Assembly: GCA_965216955.1 (NCBI GenBank)
Contig: CBDCGV010000016.1
Span: 124,001 to 188,000 of the forward strand
DNA length: 64,000 nt
Source of the DNA: CBDCGV01 sp965216955
GTDB lineage: Bacteria > Bacteroidota > Bacteroidia > Chitinophagales > JADIYW01
Reading direction: 5' to 3'
Part shown: positions 35,712 to 43,614 of the stretch, piece by piece
How the letters are laid out: every line of letters begins with the position of its first letter
How positions within the stretch are numbered: position 1 is the first letter of the stretch
Made by a program: the position numbers and the translations under genes
The notes under the pieces: generated by a model
What the model saw: only the letters and a program-made list of their open reading frames with translations
Told to the model about the DNA's origin: nothing
Database searches by the model: none

Positions 35712-36239
35712 TTATGCTTCTTCATTGATGACCGCCATTCCTCCAGAATTTTTACTCTGTTTTTCTATTTCGACATCTATAAGGTAATTTGAATTACTCC
35801 CCTCTCCAATAAGCTCAATTCTATCTAACAATGTTCTATAAAGGTTTTCCTCTTCAAGTTGCTCATTTACATACCACTGAATAAAATTATGTGTTGTAAA
35901 ATCATTCTCTTTCAATGACACCGCAACTATTTCATTAATAGCTTGCGTAACAGTTTTCTCCCCTTCATATGCAAATTCGAACAACTCTTTTATTGAATTA
36001 AAATCGGTCTTAGGTTGGGCTACTGAAGGGATTATCGCAGCACCTCCCATATCATTTACATAATTTACTAATTTAAGCATGTGCACCCTTTCCTCATCTG
36101 AATGTTCATATAAAAACTTTGCTGCTCCCGCAAAACCTTTTACATCGCACCAAACAGCCAAAGCAAGATATTTCTGAGATGCTCCTGCCTCTATTGCAAT
36201 TTGTTTATTTAAAAGTTTTTCGATTTTTTTGTTAATCAT
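35712..36239 (-). CDS. Ferritin
   Basis: 175 aa bacterial non-heme ferritin. Ferroxidase ligands are visible: Glu17, Glu50 and His53 (DEERVHM), and a later Glu in AYEGEKTV and Gln/Glu in NEQLEEENLY. It stores iron as ferric mineral in a 24-mer shell in the cytoplasm. The C-terminus carries a short extra tail (SGGMAVINEEA). It follows the YjbR-type gene by 7 nt and is likely co-transcribed. Confidence 0.95.
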   Translation of the reverse strand: MINKKIEKLLNKQIAIEAGASQKYLALAVWCDVKGFAGAAKFLYEHSDEERVHMLKLVNYVNDMGGAAIIPSVAQPKTDFNSIKELFEFAYEGEKTVTQAINEIVAVSLKENDFTTHNFIQWYVNEQLEEENLYRTLLDRIELIGEGSNSNYLIDVEIEKQSKNSGGMAVINEEA

Positions 36240-36246
36240 GGCAATT

Positions 36247-36600
36247 CTATTTTGATAATTTATCTCTTATTTTTTTTGGAAGCCCCTTTACTACCAGTTC
36301 ATAAGAATGATCAATAAGATCAAATATAAATGAATCTGACAATTCACCAATTAATTCAATTGTATTCCAATGTTTTTTGTTCATATGATAACCTGGCAAT
36401 ACAGAAGGATATCTCTCACGTAAATTGATAGCACGCTCTGGATCACATTTTAAATTAATTGCAGGAGGGTTCCTATCTAGCCCACAAAACAAAAACCCTT
36501 TCCCCATTACTTTAAAAACCAAAACAATGTCATCAAAAGGAAATTCTTCCGTAACCATTTCTTTTTGTAGGCAATATGTCCTGACTTCTTCAATATTCAT
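36247..36600 (-). CDS. MmcQ/YjbR family protein
   Basis: 117 aa. The MmcQ/YjbR (CyaY-like, double-wing) fold is indicated by TEEFPFDDIVLVFKV, INLKCDPERAINLRERYP and PGYHMNKKHWNTI. Members bind DNA in some reports but the role is not settled. It is upstream of ferritin by 7 nt. Confidence 0.88.
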   Translation of the reverse strand: MNIEEVRTYCLQKEMVTEEFPFDDIVLVFKVMGKGFLFCGLDRNPPAINLKCDPERAINLRERYPSVLPGYHMNKKHWNTIELIGELSDSFIFDLIDHSYELVVKGLPKKIRDKLSK

Positions 36601-36761
36601 AGAATAAAAAAGTATTTAATCTAAAATACTACCAATTAAATAAAATTATTATCACTTCTAGAAATATAGTTTTTTAAATCAATGGGCAAAATTATAAACT
36701 TTTAAAAGTTATGCTGTAAGAAAAGCTAATTAAGCTTATTTTACAGTTTTAATGCATTTGA

Positions 36762-38519
36762 ATGTCAGAAAAAGTTCAATCACCTAAGAAAATAACTTAT
36801 CAAGCAGCTGTTATTATATATACAGATTATAAGCTGCTTATAAAAACCTATCTTAAAATTACAGAAGGCGGCAAGGAACGTTTTGAAAAAAGGGCTTTCA
36901 ATGAATTATTTAAAGATGCTCAAAAACGATACGGACTTTATAGAGGCTTTATTGGAGACACCCTTCAAAAACTGACAGCTTTATTAAATAAGAAAGTTAA
37001 TAGAACGACTATTTGGAAAGAGATTAATAAAGAATACTCTATGCTGATGAGTCATCGAAAGGATAGACATGTAGCAGAAACTTTCTTCAATTCTTTAACA
37101 AGAAAAATTTTCAATACAAAAGGGTTTAATCCCGAAATCGAATTTTTTGATTTCAGTGACTATTCAAAAGTTGTTCATAACGAACCCAAAGTATACGACA
37201 CCATCAAAGCAGATTTCTTTAGTCCGGCCTACATTAAACAAGTGCTTTCCTATTATAACTTTTCTATCCCGTATATCAACATTGAAGAAGATGCAAAAGC
37301 CATTTTTGAAAGAATGGTCAAAGCGATTGTCTTTCAGCAAGAGTCACTTCAGCTAGAAGAGATCAGATTTTTAAAGAATGCATTTTATAGAAACAAAGGT
37401 GCATTTATAGTAGGATACCTCAAAAACAAGAGGTGGACTATGCCTTTTATAATCCCTTTATTAAATGAAGAAAGAGGCATATTTGTAGACACGGTTATTT
37501 ATGATCCTAACGAAGTAAGTGTAATGTTTAGCTTTACTAGGGCCTCTTTCTTTGCATATACTAGAAAACCTGTTGAATTAATTGATTTTTTGAAGCGAAT
37601 TATGCCTTTCAAAAATGTCGGTGAACTATATGATTCAATAGGATATTTTAAGCATGGAAAAACGATGCTTTATCGGGATTTATATAAATACATTCACAAC
37701 CACGATGATGAATTTATTATCGCTCCGGGAATTAAAGGAATGGTAATGTCTGTTTTTACATTGAGAAACTACAATTTTGTTTTTAAAATCATTAAAGACA
37801 CCTTTGACAAACCAAAAAATATAAGTCGAAAACAAGTTATTGAGAAATACCGACAAGTGGAATACAACGACAGGGTTGGCAGACTCGCCTTTGCACATCT
37901 GTTTGAACATCTAGAATTTGATCGTAAACTTTTTTCAGAAGAATTAATTGACGAATTGAAAAGCGTCGCAAAAGAAACCGTTGTTTTTTCTGAAAACAAG
38001 GTACATATAAAACATGTCTATTTAGAGAGAAGGATGACTCCTTTAAACATCTACCTAAAAAAAGCCTCTCTAGTAGATCAATGTAGAGCGGTTTTAGATT
38101 ATGGATATGCTGTTAAAGAACTTGCTGCTGCCAATATCTTCCCTGGTGATTTGTTACAAAAAAACTTTGGAGTAACTCGACATGGAAGAGTTATCTTTTA
38201 TGACTATGATGAGATTTGCAAAATAACAGAATGTAATTTCAAACGCATTCCTCCACCAAGAGATCATTTTGACGAGTTTTCAAATGAACCACACTTCGCT
38301 CCTAATCCTGATGATGTATTTCCGGAAGAATTTAAAAAATTCATGGCTCCGAAAGGTCCAACAGAACAACTTTTTATGGAAGAGCATGGAGACCTTTTTG
38401 ATCCTAAGTATTGGAGAACCATAAAAAAACGTATAGAAGAAGGTGATATGGTGGAATTTTATGCATATGATGAAAGAAGACGTTTTAAGAAATCGTATAC
38501 TATTAAAGAAAACCAATAA
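36762..38519 (+). CDS. aceK: Isocitrate dehydrogenase kinase/phosphatase
   Basis: 585 aa, normal for AceK. It switches isocitrate dehydrogenase off by phosphorylation and back on, thereby pushing isocitrate to the glyoxylate shunt. Characteristic blocks are IYTDYKLLIKTYLKITEGGKERFEKR in part, FFNSLTRKIFNT, the nucleotide site FIVGYLKNKRWTMPFIIPLL, the kinase-like loop FGVTRHGRVIFYDYDEIC and the C-terminal PRDHFDEFSNEPHFAPNPDDVFPEEF. It matches the aceB-aceA pair 25 kb away in the same window. It is monocistronic by position, just before rpsP. AceK is best known from Proteobacteria. Confidence 0.95.
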   Translation: MSEKVQSPKKITYQAAVIIYTDYKLLIKTYLKITEGGKERFEKRAFNELFKDAQKRYGLYRGFIGDTLQKLTALLNKKVNRTTIWKEINKEYSMLMSHRKDRHVAETFFNSLTRKIFNTKGFNPEIEFFDFSDYSKVVHNEPKVYDTIKADFFSPAYIKQVLSYYNFSIPYINIEEDAKAIFERMVKAIVFQQESLQLEEIRFLKNAFYRNKGAFIVGYLKNKRWTMPFIIPLLNEERGIFVDTVIYDPNEVSVMFSFTRASFFAYTRKPVELIDFLKRIMPFKNVGELYDSIGYFKHGKTMLYRDLYKYIHNHDDEFIIAPGIKGMVMSVFTLRNYNFVFKIIKDTFDKPKNISRKQVIEKYRQVEYNDRVGRLAFAHLFEHLEFDRKLFSEELIDELKSVAKETVVFSENKVHIKHVYLERRMTPLNIYLKKASLVDQCRAVLDYGYAVKELAAANIFPGDLLQKNFGVTRHGRVIFYDYDEICKITECNFKRIPPPRDHFDEFSNEPHFAPNPDDVFPEEFKKFMAPKGPTEQLFMEEHGDLFDPKYWRTIKKRIEEGDMVEFYAYDERRRFKKSYTIKENQ

Positions 38520-38525
38520 ATCTGC

Positions 38526-38533
38526 TATCTTTG
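38526..38533 (+). promoter_or_regulatory. Putative -7 box of rpsP
   Basis: TATCTTTG followed by CAGC, the same 12-base string found upstream of rplS. It lies 71 nt before the rpsP ATG. The -33 region is not clear. Confidence 0.5.
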
Positions 38534-38604
38534 CAGCCGCAACGTTTACACCCTTCATGTTATTTATAACAAAAAAGGCATAAAAGCGTTAAAACATATT
38601 AATT

Positions 38605-39291
38605 ATGGCAGTACGTATAAGATTACAAAGACACGGAAAAAAGGGCAAGCCTTTCTATAAGATAGTAGTGGCAGATGCTCGAGCAAAAAGAGATGGTAAA
38701 TTTATTGAACGTTTAGGCACCTACAATCCTACTACCATCCCAGCAACCATTGAATTAGATAGAGACAAAGCACTCGATTGGTTATTAAAAGGTGCTCAAC
38801 CATCTGATACCGCTAACGCGATCCTAAAGTATAAAGGGGTGTTGTATAAAAAGCATCTTCTAAGAGGTGTTAGTAAAGGGGCCTTTACCGAAGAAGTTGC
38901 TGAGCAAAAATTTCAAGAATGGCTGGCGAACAAAGAAGCTAAAGTTTCTGATCATAAAAATAAGGCTGAAGCTGAAAAAACGGCTAAGATGAAAGCTGCA
39001 GTAGAAGCTGGAAAAGAAAAAGCAGAAGCTAAATTAAAAGCAAAGCAAGAAAAACTTGAAGCGGCTGAAAATGAGGATGTAGCTGCAGAAAATAGTGAAG
39101 AGATAGAAGAAAATGTAGAAGCACCAGCGCAAGCTGAAGAAAATGTAGCAGAAGCTAATGCTAAAGAAGAAGCACCAGTAACTGCCGAAGCAGAGGAAGC
39201 TGCTGAACCAGTTGCCGAAGCTGACACACAAGAGGAAGCACCGACTAATGAAGGTGAAGAAAAAGCTGAAATTGAGGAAGAAAAGGCTTAA
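38605..39291 (+). CDS. rpsP: 30S ribosomal protein S16 with long acidic Ala/Glu tail
   Basis: 228 aa. The first about 110 residues are S16 (MAVRIRLQRHGKKGKPFYKI, then ADARAKRDGKFIERLGTYNP). The rest is a charged helical segment rich in Lys, Glu and Ala, ending in a highly acidic Ala/Glu/Val/Pro run. Most bacterial S16 proteins are 80-90 residues and many Bacteroidota have extended ones; this extension, over 110 residues, is at the long side. It should protrude from the 30S subunit. First gene of the rpsP-rimM-trmD-rplS order. Confidence 0.96.
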   Translation: MAVRIRLQRHGKKGKPFYKIVVADARAKRDGKFIERLGTYNPTTIPATIELDRDKALDWLLKGAQPSDTANAILKYKGVLYKKHLLRGVSKGAFTEEVAEQKFQEWLANKEAKVSDHKNKAEAEKTAKMKAAVEAGKEKAEAKLKAKQEKLEAAENEDVAAENSEEIEENVEAPAQAEENVAEANAKEEAPVTAEAEEAAEPVAEADTQEEAPTNEGEEKAEIEEEKA

Positions 39292-39312
39292 ATAAAGATT
39301 ATACCTAAAAAT

Positions 39313-39342
39313 AAAAATCCTGGCTTATGCCGGGATTTTTTT
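39313..39342 (+). terminator. Terminator or attenuator between rpsP and rimM
   Basis: A 12-bp stem (39313-39324 with 39329-39340), loop TTAT, followed by T residues. It may reduce read-through into rimM-trmD, giving more S16 than the modification enzymes. Confidence 0.8.
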
Positions 39343-39355
39343 GTTTAAACCAATA

Positions 39356-39865
39356 ATGTCTAAAATTGTCGAAATAGGAAAAGTAATTAAGACTCATGGA
39401 TACAAAGGTGCTATTAAAATTGCCATAGAGGATCTCTATGTTAAAGATTTTCTAAATGCTCCAGCAATTTTCATGAATAGATATAATGAACCTGAACCCT
39501 TTTTTATTAGCACAATACATGAAATTGACACCACACAATTTATTATCACATTGGACGATGTTTTAGATAAAGAGACAGCTAAGCCTCTTATAAGTTCTGC
39601 AATCCATTTAAGAGAAAAAGATGTTACTGCTCAATATACAGAAACCACTATAATAGGTTATTCAATGGAAGACAAAAATTTAGGCTCTTTAGGAAAGATC
39701 CTAAAAATAAGCAACCTCCCTCAACAAGAAATTGCAAGTGTAGAAATGCAAGGAAAAGAAATTTTGATTCCATTACACCCAGACTTCATTATTGATGTGA
39801 ATGACGAAAAGAAAAAGGTTTTTGTTAACTTACCCAAAGGATTGATTGATATTTACATCTCATGA
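39356..39865 (+). CDS. rimM: Ribosome maturation factor RimM
   Basis: 169 aa from ATG 39356, chosen because the upstream in-frame TTG at 39341 lies in the T-tract of the terminator. RimM binds S19 and helps 16S processing. N-terminal block IGKVIKTHGYKGAIKI and the PRC-barrel C-terminal part (GYSMEDKNLGSLGKI, EILIPLHPDFIIDVN, PKGLIDI) are seen. Its stop overlaps the trmD start by 4 nt (ATGA). Confidence 0.95.
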   Translation: MSKIVEIGKVIKTHGYKGAIKIAIEDLYVKDFLNAPAIFMNRYNEPEPFFISTIHEIDTTQFIITLDDVLDKETAKPLISSAIHLREKDVTAQYTETTIIGYSMEDKNLGSLGKILKISNLPQQEIASVEMQGKEILIPLHPDFIIDVNDEKKKVFVNLPKGLIDIYIS

Positions 39866-40554
39866 GAATAGATATAATTACTGCTATACCTGAATTATTA
39901 AAAGGAGGCCCCTTAGATCATTCTATTTTAAAACGCGCACAAGACAAAAAGCTTTTACAAGTTGAAATTCATGATTTAAGAACATATACAACTGGCAATT
40001 ACAAACAGATAGATGATTATGCCTATGGTGGTGGTGCAGGTATGGTGCTGATGATAGAGCCTATATTTAAATGTATTGAGCAACTAAAAAATCAGAGAGT
40101 ATATGATGAGGTAATATACCTAAGTCCAGATGGAGCATTGCTTAATCAAAAAACGGCAAATCAATTATCCTTAAAAAAGAACCTTATATTATTATGTGGG
40201 CATTATAAAGGAGTAGACGAAAGAGTACGTGAGCACCTAATCACCAAAGAAATTTCTATTGGCAACTATGTGCTTTCTGGAGGAGAACTAGCAGCAGCAG
40301 TGCTGGTGGATAGTATCGGCCGGCTTATTCCTGGTGTTTTAAATGATGAGACCTCCGCCCTTTCTGATTCTTTCCAAGATGATTTAATTGCCCCTCCAGT
40401 TTATACACGACCAGCTAATTTTAAAGGATGGGAGGTCCCTGATATCCTATTAAGTGGGCATCAAGCAAAAATAGAAGAGTGGAGAAATGATCAATCTATC
40501 AAAAGAACAAACCAACGAAGACCTAATCTAGGAGCTCCAAACAAAAAAGGTTGA
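39862..40554 (+). CDS. trmD: tRNA (guanine-N1-)-methyltransferase
   Basis: 230 aa. Methylates G37 of tRNAs with a G36, preventing frameshifting. Motifs are DDYAYGGGAGMVL at 51-63, LCGHYKGVDERV and ISIGNYVLSGGELA, forming the trefoil-knot SAM site, and GWEVPDILLSGHQAKIEEWR near the end. Translation is coupled with rimM through ATGA. Confidence 0.98.
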   Translation: MRIDIITAIPELLKGGPLDHSILKRAQDKKLLQVEIHDLRTYTTGNYKQIDDYAYGGGAGMVLMIEPIFKCIEQLKNQRVYDEVIYLSPDGALLNQKTANQLSLKKNLILLCGHYKGVDERVREHLITKEISIGNYVLSGGELAAAVLVDSIGRLIPGVLNDETSALSDSFQDDLIAPPVYTRPANFKGWEVPDILLSGHQAKIEEWRNDQSIKRTNQRRPNLGAPNKKG

Positions 40555-40625
40555 ATTACTGTCTCAAATAAAGAAATCTTAATACAGATTGCGACAATGT
40601 AAATACTGAATTACTAAAAATTACA

Positions 40626-40633
40626 TATCTTTG
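40626..40633 (+). promoter_or_regulatory. Putative -7 box of rplS
   Basis: TATCTTTG then CAGC, identical to the rpsP box, 21 nt before the rplS ATG. The shared string suggests common control of the two ribosomal genes. Confidence 0.5.
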
Positions 40634-40654
40634 CAGCTCGATAATTTTTAAGCA

Positions 40655-41002
40655 ATGGATAAGGTAAGAGAATTAGAATTAGAGTTAATGCCCGATACTA
40701 AAGTTCCAGATTTTAGAGCAGGTGATAACGTGAGTGTACATTATAAAATTATTGAAGGTAGCAAAGAAAGAATTCAGGTATTCAAAGGAGATGTAATTCA
40801 AAGAAAAGGTTCTGGATTAACACAAACCTTTACTGTTCGAAAAATATCAAATGGTGTCGGGGTAGAAAGAATTTTCCCTTTATTTTCTCCTAATATTGCT
40901 AAAATTGAAATTAATAAACACGGTAAAGTAAGGAGAGCAAGAATATTCTACTTGAGAGAACTAAAAGGTAAAAAAGCAAGAATCAAAGAAAGAAGGAGAT
41001 AA
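40655..41002 (+). CDS. rplS: 50S ribosomal protein L19
   Basis: 115 aa, normal length. Family blocks are FRAGDNVSVHYKIIEG, QVFKGDVIQRKGSG, FTVRKISNGVGVERIFPL and KVRRARIFYLRELKGKKARI. It sits at the 30S-50S interface. It has its own -7 box 100 bp after trmD and a strong terminator. Confidence 0.98.
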   Translation: MDKVRELELELMPDTKVPDFRAGDNVSVHYKIIEGSKERIQVFKGDVIQRKGSGLTQTFTVRKISNGVGVERIFPLFSPNIAKIEINKHGKVRRARIFYLRELKGKKARIKERRR

Positions 41003-41035
41003 ACTATATCTCACTATAACTATAAATCTATTTCT

Positions 41036-41064
41036 AAGGCCACTTTTTCAAGTGGCCTTTTTTT
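41036..41064 (+). terminator. Intrinsic terminator after rplS
   Basis: A 10-bp perfect stem (41036-41045 with 41050-41059), loop TTTC, then a T-tract. Confidence 0.92.
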
Positions 41065-41203
41065 ATGCCAATACAATTCCTACCCCCGTTTTATTTGTTA
41101 AAAAATCTTATCAATCAATTTTTGAAACAATTTTTGCACTACAGGCACCATAACTATATATAATAAGCATCTACAAGGTAGAATGTCAATTAAAACAAAT
41201 AAA

Positions 41204-42319
41204 ATGAAAAGAATAATCACATTAACAATCTGCGCGCTATGTTTTTTTAGTTATTTAAATGTGACCGCGCATGAAAGGTCCAAAGCAAAAATACAAGTTG
41301 CACTCTTATTAGATACAAGTAATAGTATGGATGGATTAATTGAACAGGCTAAAGGTAAACTTTGGTCTATTGTCAATGAATTAACCTATTGCAAGAAGTA
41401 TGGTCATGACCCAAATGTAGAAATTGCACTATATGAATATGGTAATGATGGGCTACCAAAATCCGAGAACTGGATTCGAAAAGTAAACGGGTTTACAACT
41501 GATTTAGATCTTATATCTGAGAAATTGTTTGCATTAAAAACAAATGGTGGAAGCGAATACTGTGGAGCAGTTATACAAAAATCAGTTAAGCATCTTGGTT
41601 GGTCTGATAATAAAGAAGACTTAAAACTCACATTTATAGCAGGAAACGAAAGTTTTGACCAAGGAGGGATTAATTATACCGAATCATGCAAACAAGCAGA
41701 TAAAAAAGATATTACTATAAATACTATTTTTTGCGGAGATTATAGAACAGGTGTAGAAATGAAATGGCGCGAAGGTGCAATGATTACTGATGGTGAATAC
41801 ATAAACATCGATCATAATCAAAAAGTAGCCTATATCGTTACACCCTATGATGATGAAATTTATAAACTAAATGACCTCTTAAACGATACTTATATTGGAT
41901 ATGGCAGCTATGGTAAGAAAAAGATTGTTATTCAGAGAGAGCAGGATAGAAATGCAAGAAGTTACTCTAAAGCAAATGCTGTAGAAAGAGCCGTAACCAA
42001 ATCATCTGGAGCTTACCAAAATGCAAATTGGGATCTAGTAGATGCTTATGAAGAAGACGCAGAGATCATAGAGGAACTTAAAGATGAACAACTTCCCAAA
42101 GAATTACATGGCAAATCTGAAAAAGAGATTGAAACCTATGTAAAAAAGAAAAAAGCAGAAAGAGAAGAAATAGAAAATAAAATTCAAGAACTTCAAAAGA
42201 AGAGAACATCTTATATCACTAAAAATCAAACAACAAATAAAAACAACAGCTTAGATGATGCTATTATTAAAGCAGTTAAAAAAGAAGCCACAGAAAAAGG
42301 ATTTTCTTATGAAAAATAG
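41204..42319 (+). CDS. von Willebrand factor type A domain protein, exported
   Basis: 371 aa from ATG 41204, which begins the signal peptide MKRIITLTICALCFFSYLNVTA; an upstream ATG at 41183 would add seven polar residues. The vWA metal-ion site begins LLDTSNSMDG, with TNGGSEYCGAV as the second loop and AGNESFDQGG as the third. The C-terminal about 80 residues are a charged coiled coil (SEKEIETYVKKKKAEREEIE). Such periplasmic vWA proteins bind other proteins through a metal; the partner is unknown. Confidence 0.85.
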   Translation: MKRIITLTICALCFFSYLNVTAHERSKAKIQVALLLDTSNSMDGLIEQAKGKLWSIVNELTYCKKYGHDPNVEIALYEYGNDGLPKSENWIRKVNGFTTDLDLISEKLFALKTNGGSEYCGAVIQKSVKHLGWSDNKEDLKLTFIAGNESFDQGGINYTESCKQADKKDITINTIFCGDYRTGVEMKWREGAMITDGEYINIDHNQKVAYIVTPYDDEIYKLNDLLNDTYIGYGSYGKKKIVIQREQDRNARSYSKANAVERAVTKSSGAYQNANWDLVDAYEEDAEIIEELKDEQLPKELHGKSEKEIETYVKKKKAEREEIENKIQELQKKRTSYITKNQTTNKNNSLDDAIIKAVKKEATEKGFSYEK

Positions 42320-42375
42320 AAGTATCTAGGTAAAAGTTAGCATTATATAAATGTATAAAGTAGCAATTCGTCTTG

Positions 42376-42418
42376 CAAACAACTTGTCAGTTTCACAATA
42401 GACCTGACAGGTTGTTTG
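42376..42418 (+). terminator. Intrinsic terminator after the vWA gene
   Basis: A 15-bp stem (42376-42390 with 42404-42418) containing one G-U pair, with a 13-base loop, followed by TTTACTTTT. Confidence 0.75.
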
Positions 42419-42458
42419 TTTACTTTTATAACTTATCTCTCTTAGCTATCTTCGCACC

Positions 42459-43601
42459 ATGAGGTATTTATTATTGGCCATTTTATTTCTTGTAACGACC
42501 CATTCTAAAGCACTCGAATTATCCAGTAACGCGGAGATAAGCTTATTGACCTGTAGCCCGGGTAGTGAAGCCTATACTTCATTTGGACATAGTGCTTTCA
42601 GAATTAAAGATGATAGTAATTATGTAGACTGGGTGTTCAACTATGGAACTTTTGACTTTGATACAGAGCACTTTATGTGGAAATTTGTTCGTGGCAAACT
42701 CATGTACTTTCTGAATGTAGAAAAGTTCAATCTCTTTAAAGAGGTCTATAAAAGAGAAGATCGATCCATATATGAACAAATTTTAAATTTAAATCACCCT
42801 CAAAAACAAAAATTAGCCGAATTCTTATTGAATAATGCTCAAAATGAAAATCGATATTATTTGTATGATTTTCTTTTTAATAACTGTTCTTCTATTTTAA
42901 GAGATATCGCCCAAGATGAGTTTAATGCAGCTGTCGTATTTAATAAAAACACCCCTGAAATTACTTTTAGGCAACTACTAGATAATTATATGAGAGATGC
43001 TGAGTGGAGCGACTTTGGGATCGATTTAATGCTTGGCTCTACAGTTGATAAAAAAGCGCATTACGAGGACCGTATGTTTCTCCCTTTCCAACTATACGAT
43101 GCATTTGATAACGCAACCATTAATGGACAACCACTGGTAAAAAGCAGAAGTACACTTCTAAAAATGTCTGACAAACCATATAAAGACCCTCTCCCCATTA
43201 ATCCTGCACCATTATTCTGGACGCTGCTGACTTTAGCTCTTTTCCTTAAAATTTATCTGACCAATCCTTTTATAAAAGACTTAATTCCAACAATATTCAT
43301 TCTTACTTCCGGACTTATAGGAATGATATTACTCTTTATGCAGTTTTTTACAGATCATCAATCATGCTATAATAACTTAAATCTACTATGGGCATGGCCA
43401 ACACATTTGTTTATGGCTTTTACTCTATTTATAAAAAACAAGCCTAAATGGGTTGTTAGCTATTGGAAAATAGCAAAAGTTATAATAGTACTCTTACTTA
43501 TTTTTTGGGGCTTAAATCCGCAAACCTATCATATTGCCATACTCCCCTATTTATTGATTTGTTTGCTTGGAATCAGTTCTAAAATGCCTGTTTTTAGATA
43601 A
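42459..43601 (+). CDS. DUF4105/Lnb-type membrane protein
   Basis: 380 aa. A signal peptide is followed by the DUF4105 (Lnb N-terminal periplasmic) domain: LLTCSPGSEAYTSFGHSAFR, VFNYGTFDF, FVRGKLMYFL and YDFLFNNCSSILRD. The paired His (GHSAFR) and Cys (NNCSS) are the likely catalytic residues. The last about 140 residues form four or five transmembrane helices. Lnb-type proteins have been linked with lipoprotein N-acylation in Bacteroidota, which lack Lnt; that assignment here is by family only. Confidence 0.82.
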   Translation: MRYLLLAILFLVTTHSKALELSSNAEISLLTCSPGSEAYTSFGHSAFRIKDDSNYVDWVFNYGTFDFDTEHFMWKFVRGKLMYFLNVEKFNLFKEVYKREDRSIYEQILNLNHPQKQKLAEFLLNNAQNENRYYLYDFLFNNCSSILRDIAQDEFNAAVVFNKNTPEITFRQLLDNYMRDAEWSDFGIDLMLGSTVDKKAHYEDRMFLPFQLYDAFDNATINGQPLVKSRSTLLKMSDKPYKDPLPINPAPLFWTLLTLALFLKIYLTNPFIKDLIPTIFILTSGLIGMILLFMQFFTDHQSCYNNLNLLWAWPTHLFMAFTLFIKNKPKWVVSYWKIAKVIIVLLLIFWGLNPQTYHIAILPYLLICLLGISSKMPVFR

Positions 43602-43614
43602 GTCTCCTTTAGTT

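Noticed and set aside
38952..39231. Minus-strand ORFs rich in Ser/Ala or Phe opposite the rpsP tail
   Set aside because: Low-complexity shadows of the Ala/Glu codons of the S16 extension.
39341..39355. TTG start of rimM at 39341
   Set aside because: It lies in the T-tract of a terminator hairpin; the ATG at 39356 gives the usual MSKIVEIGK-type start.
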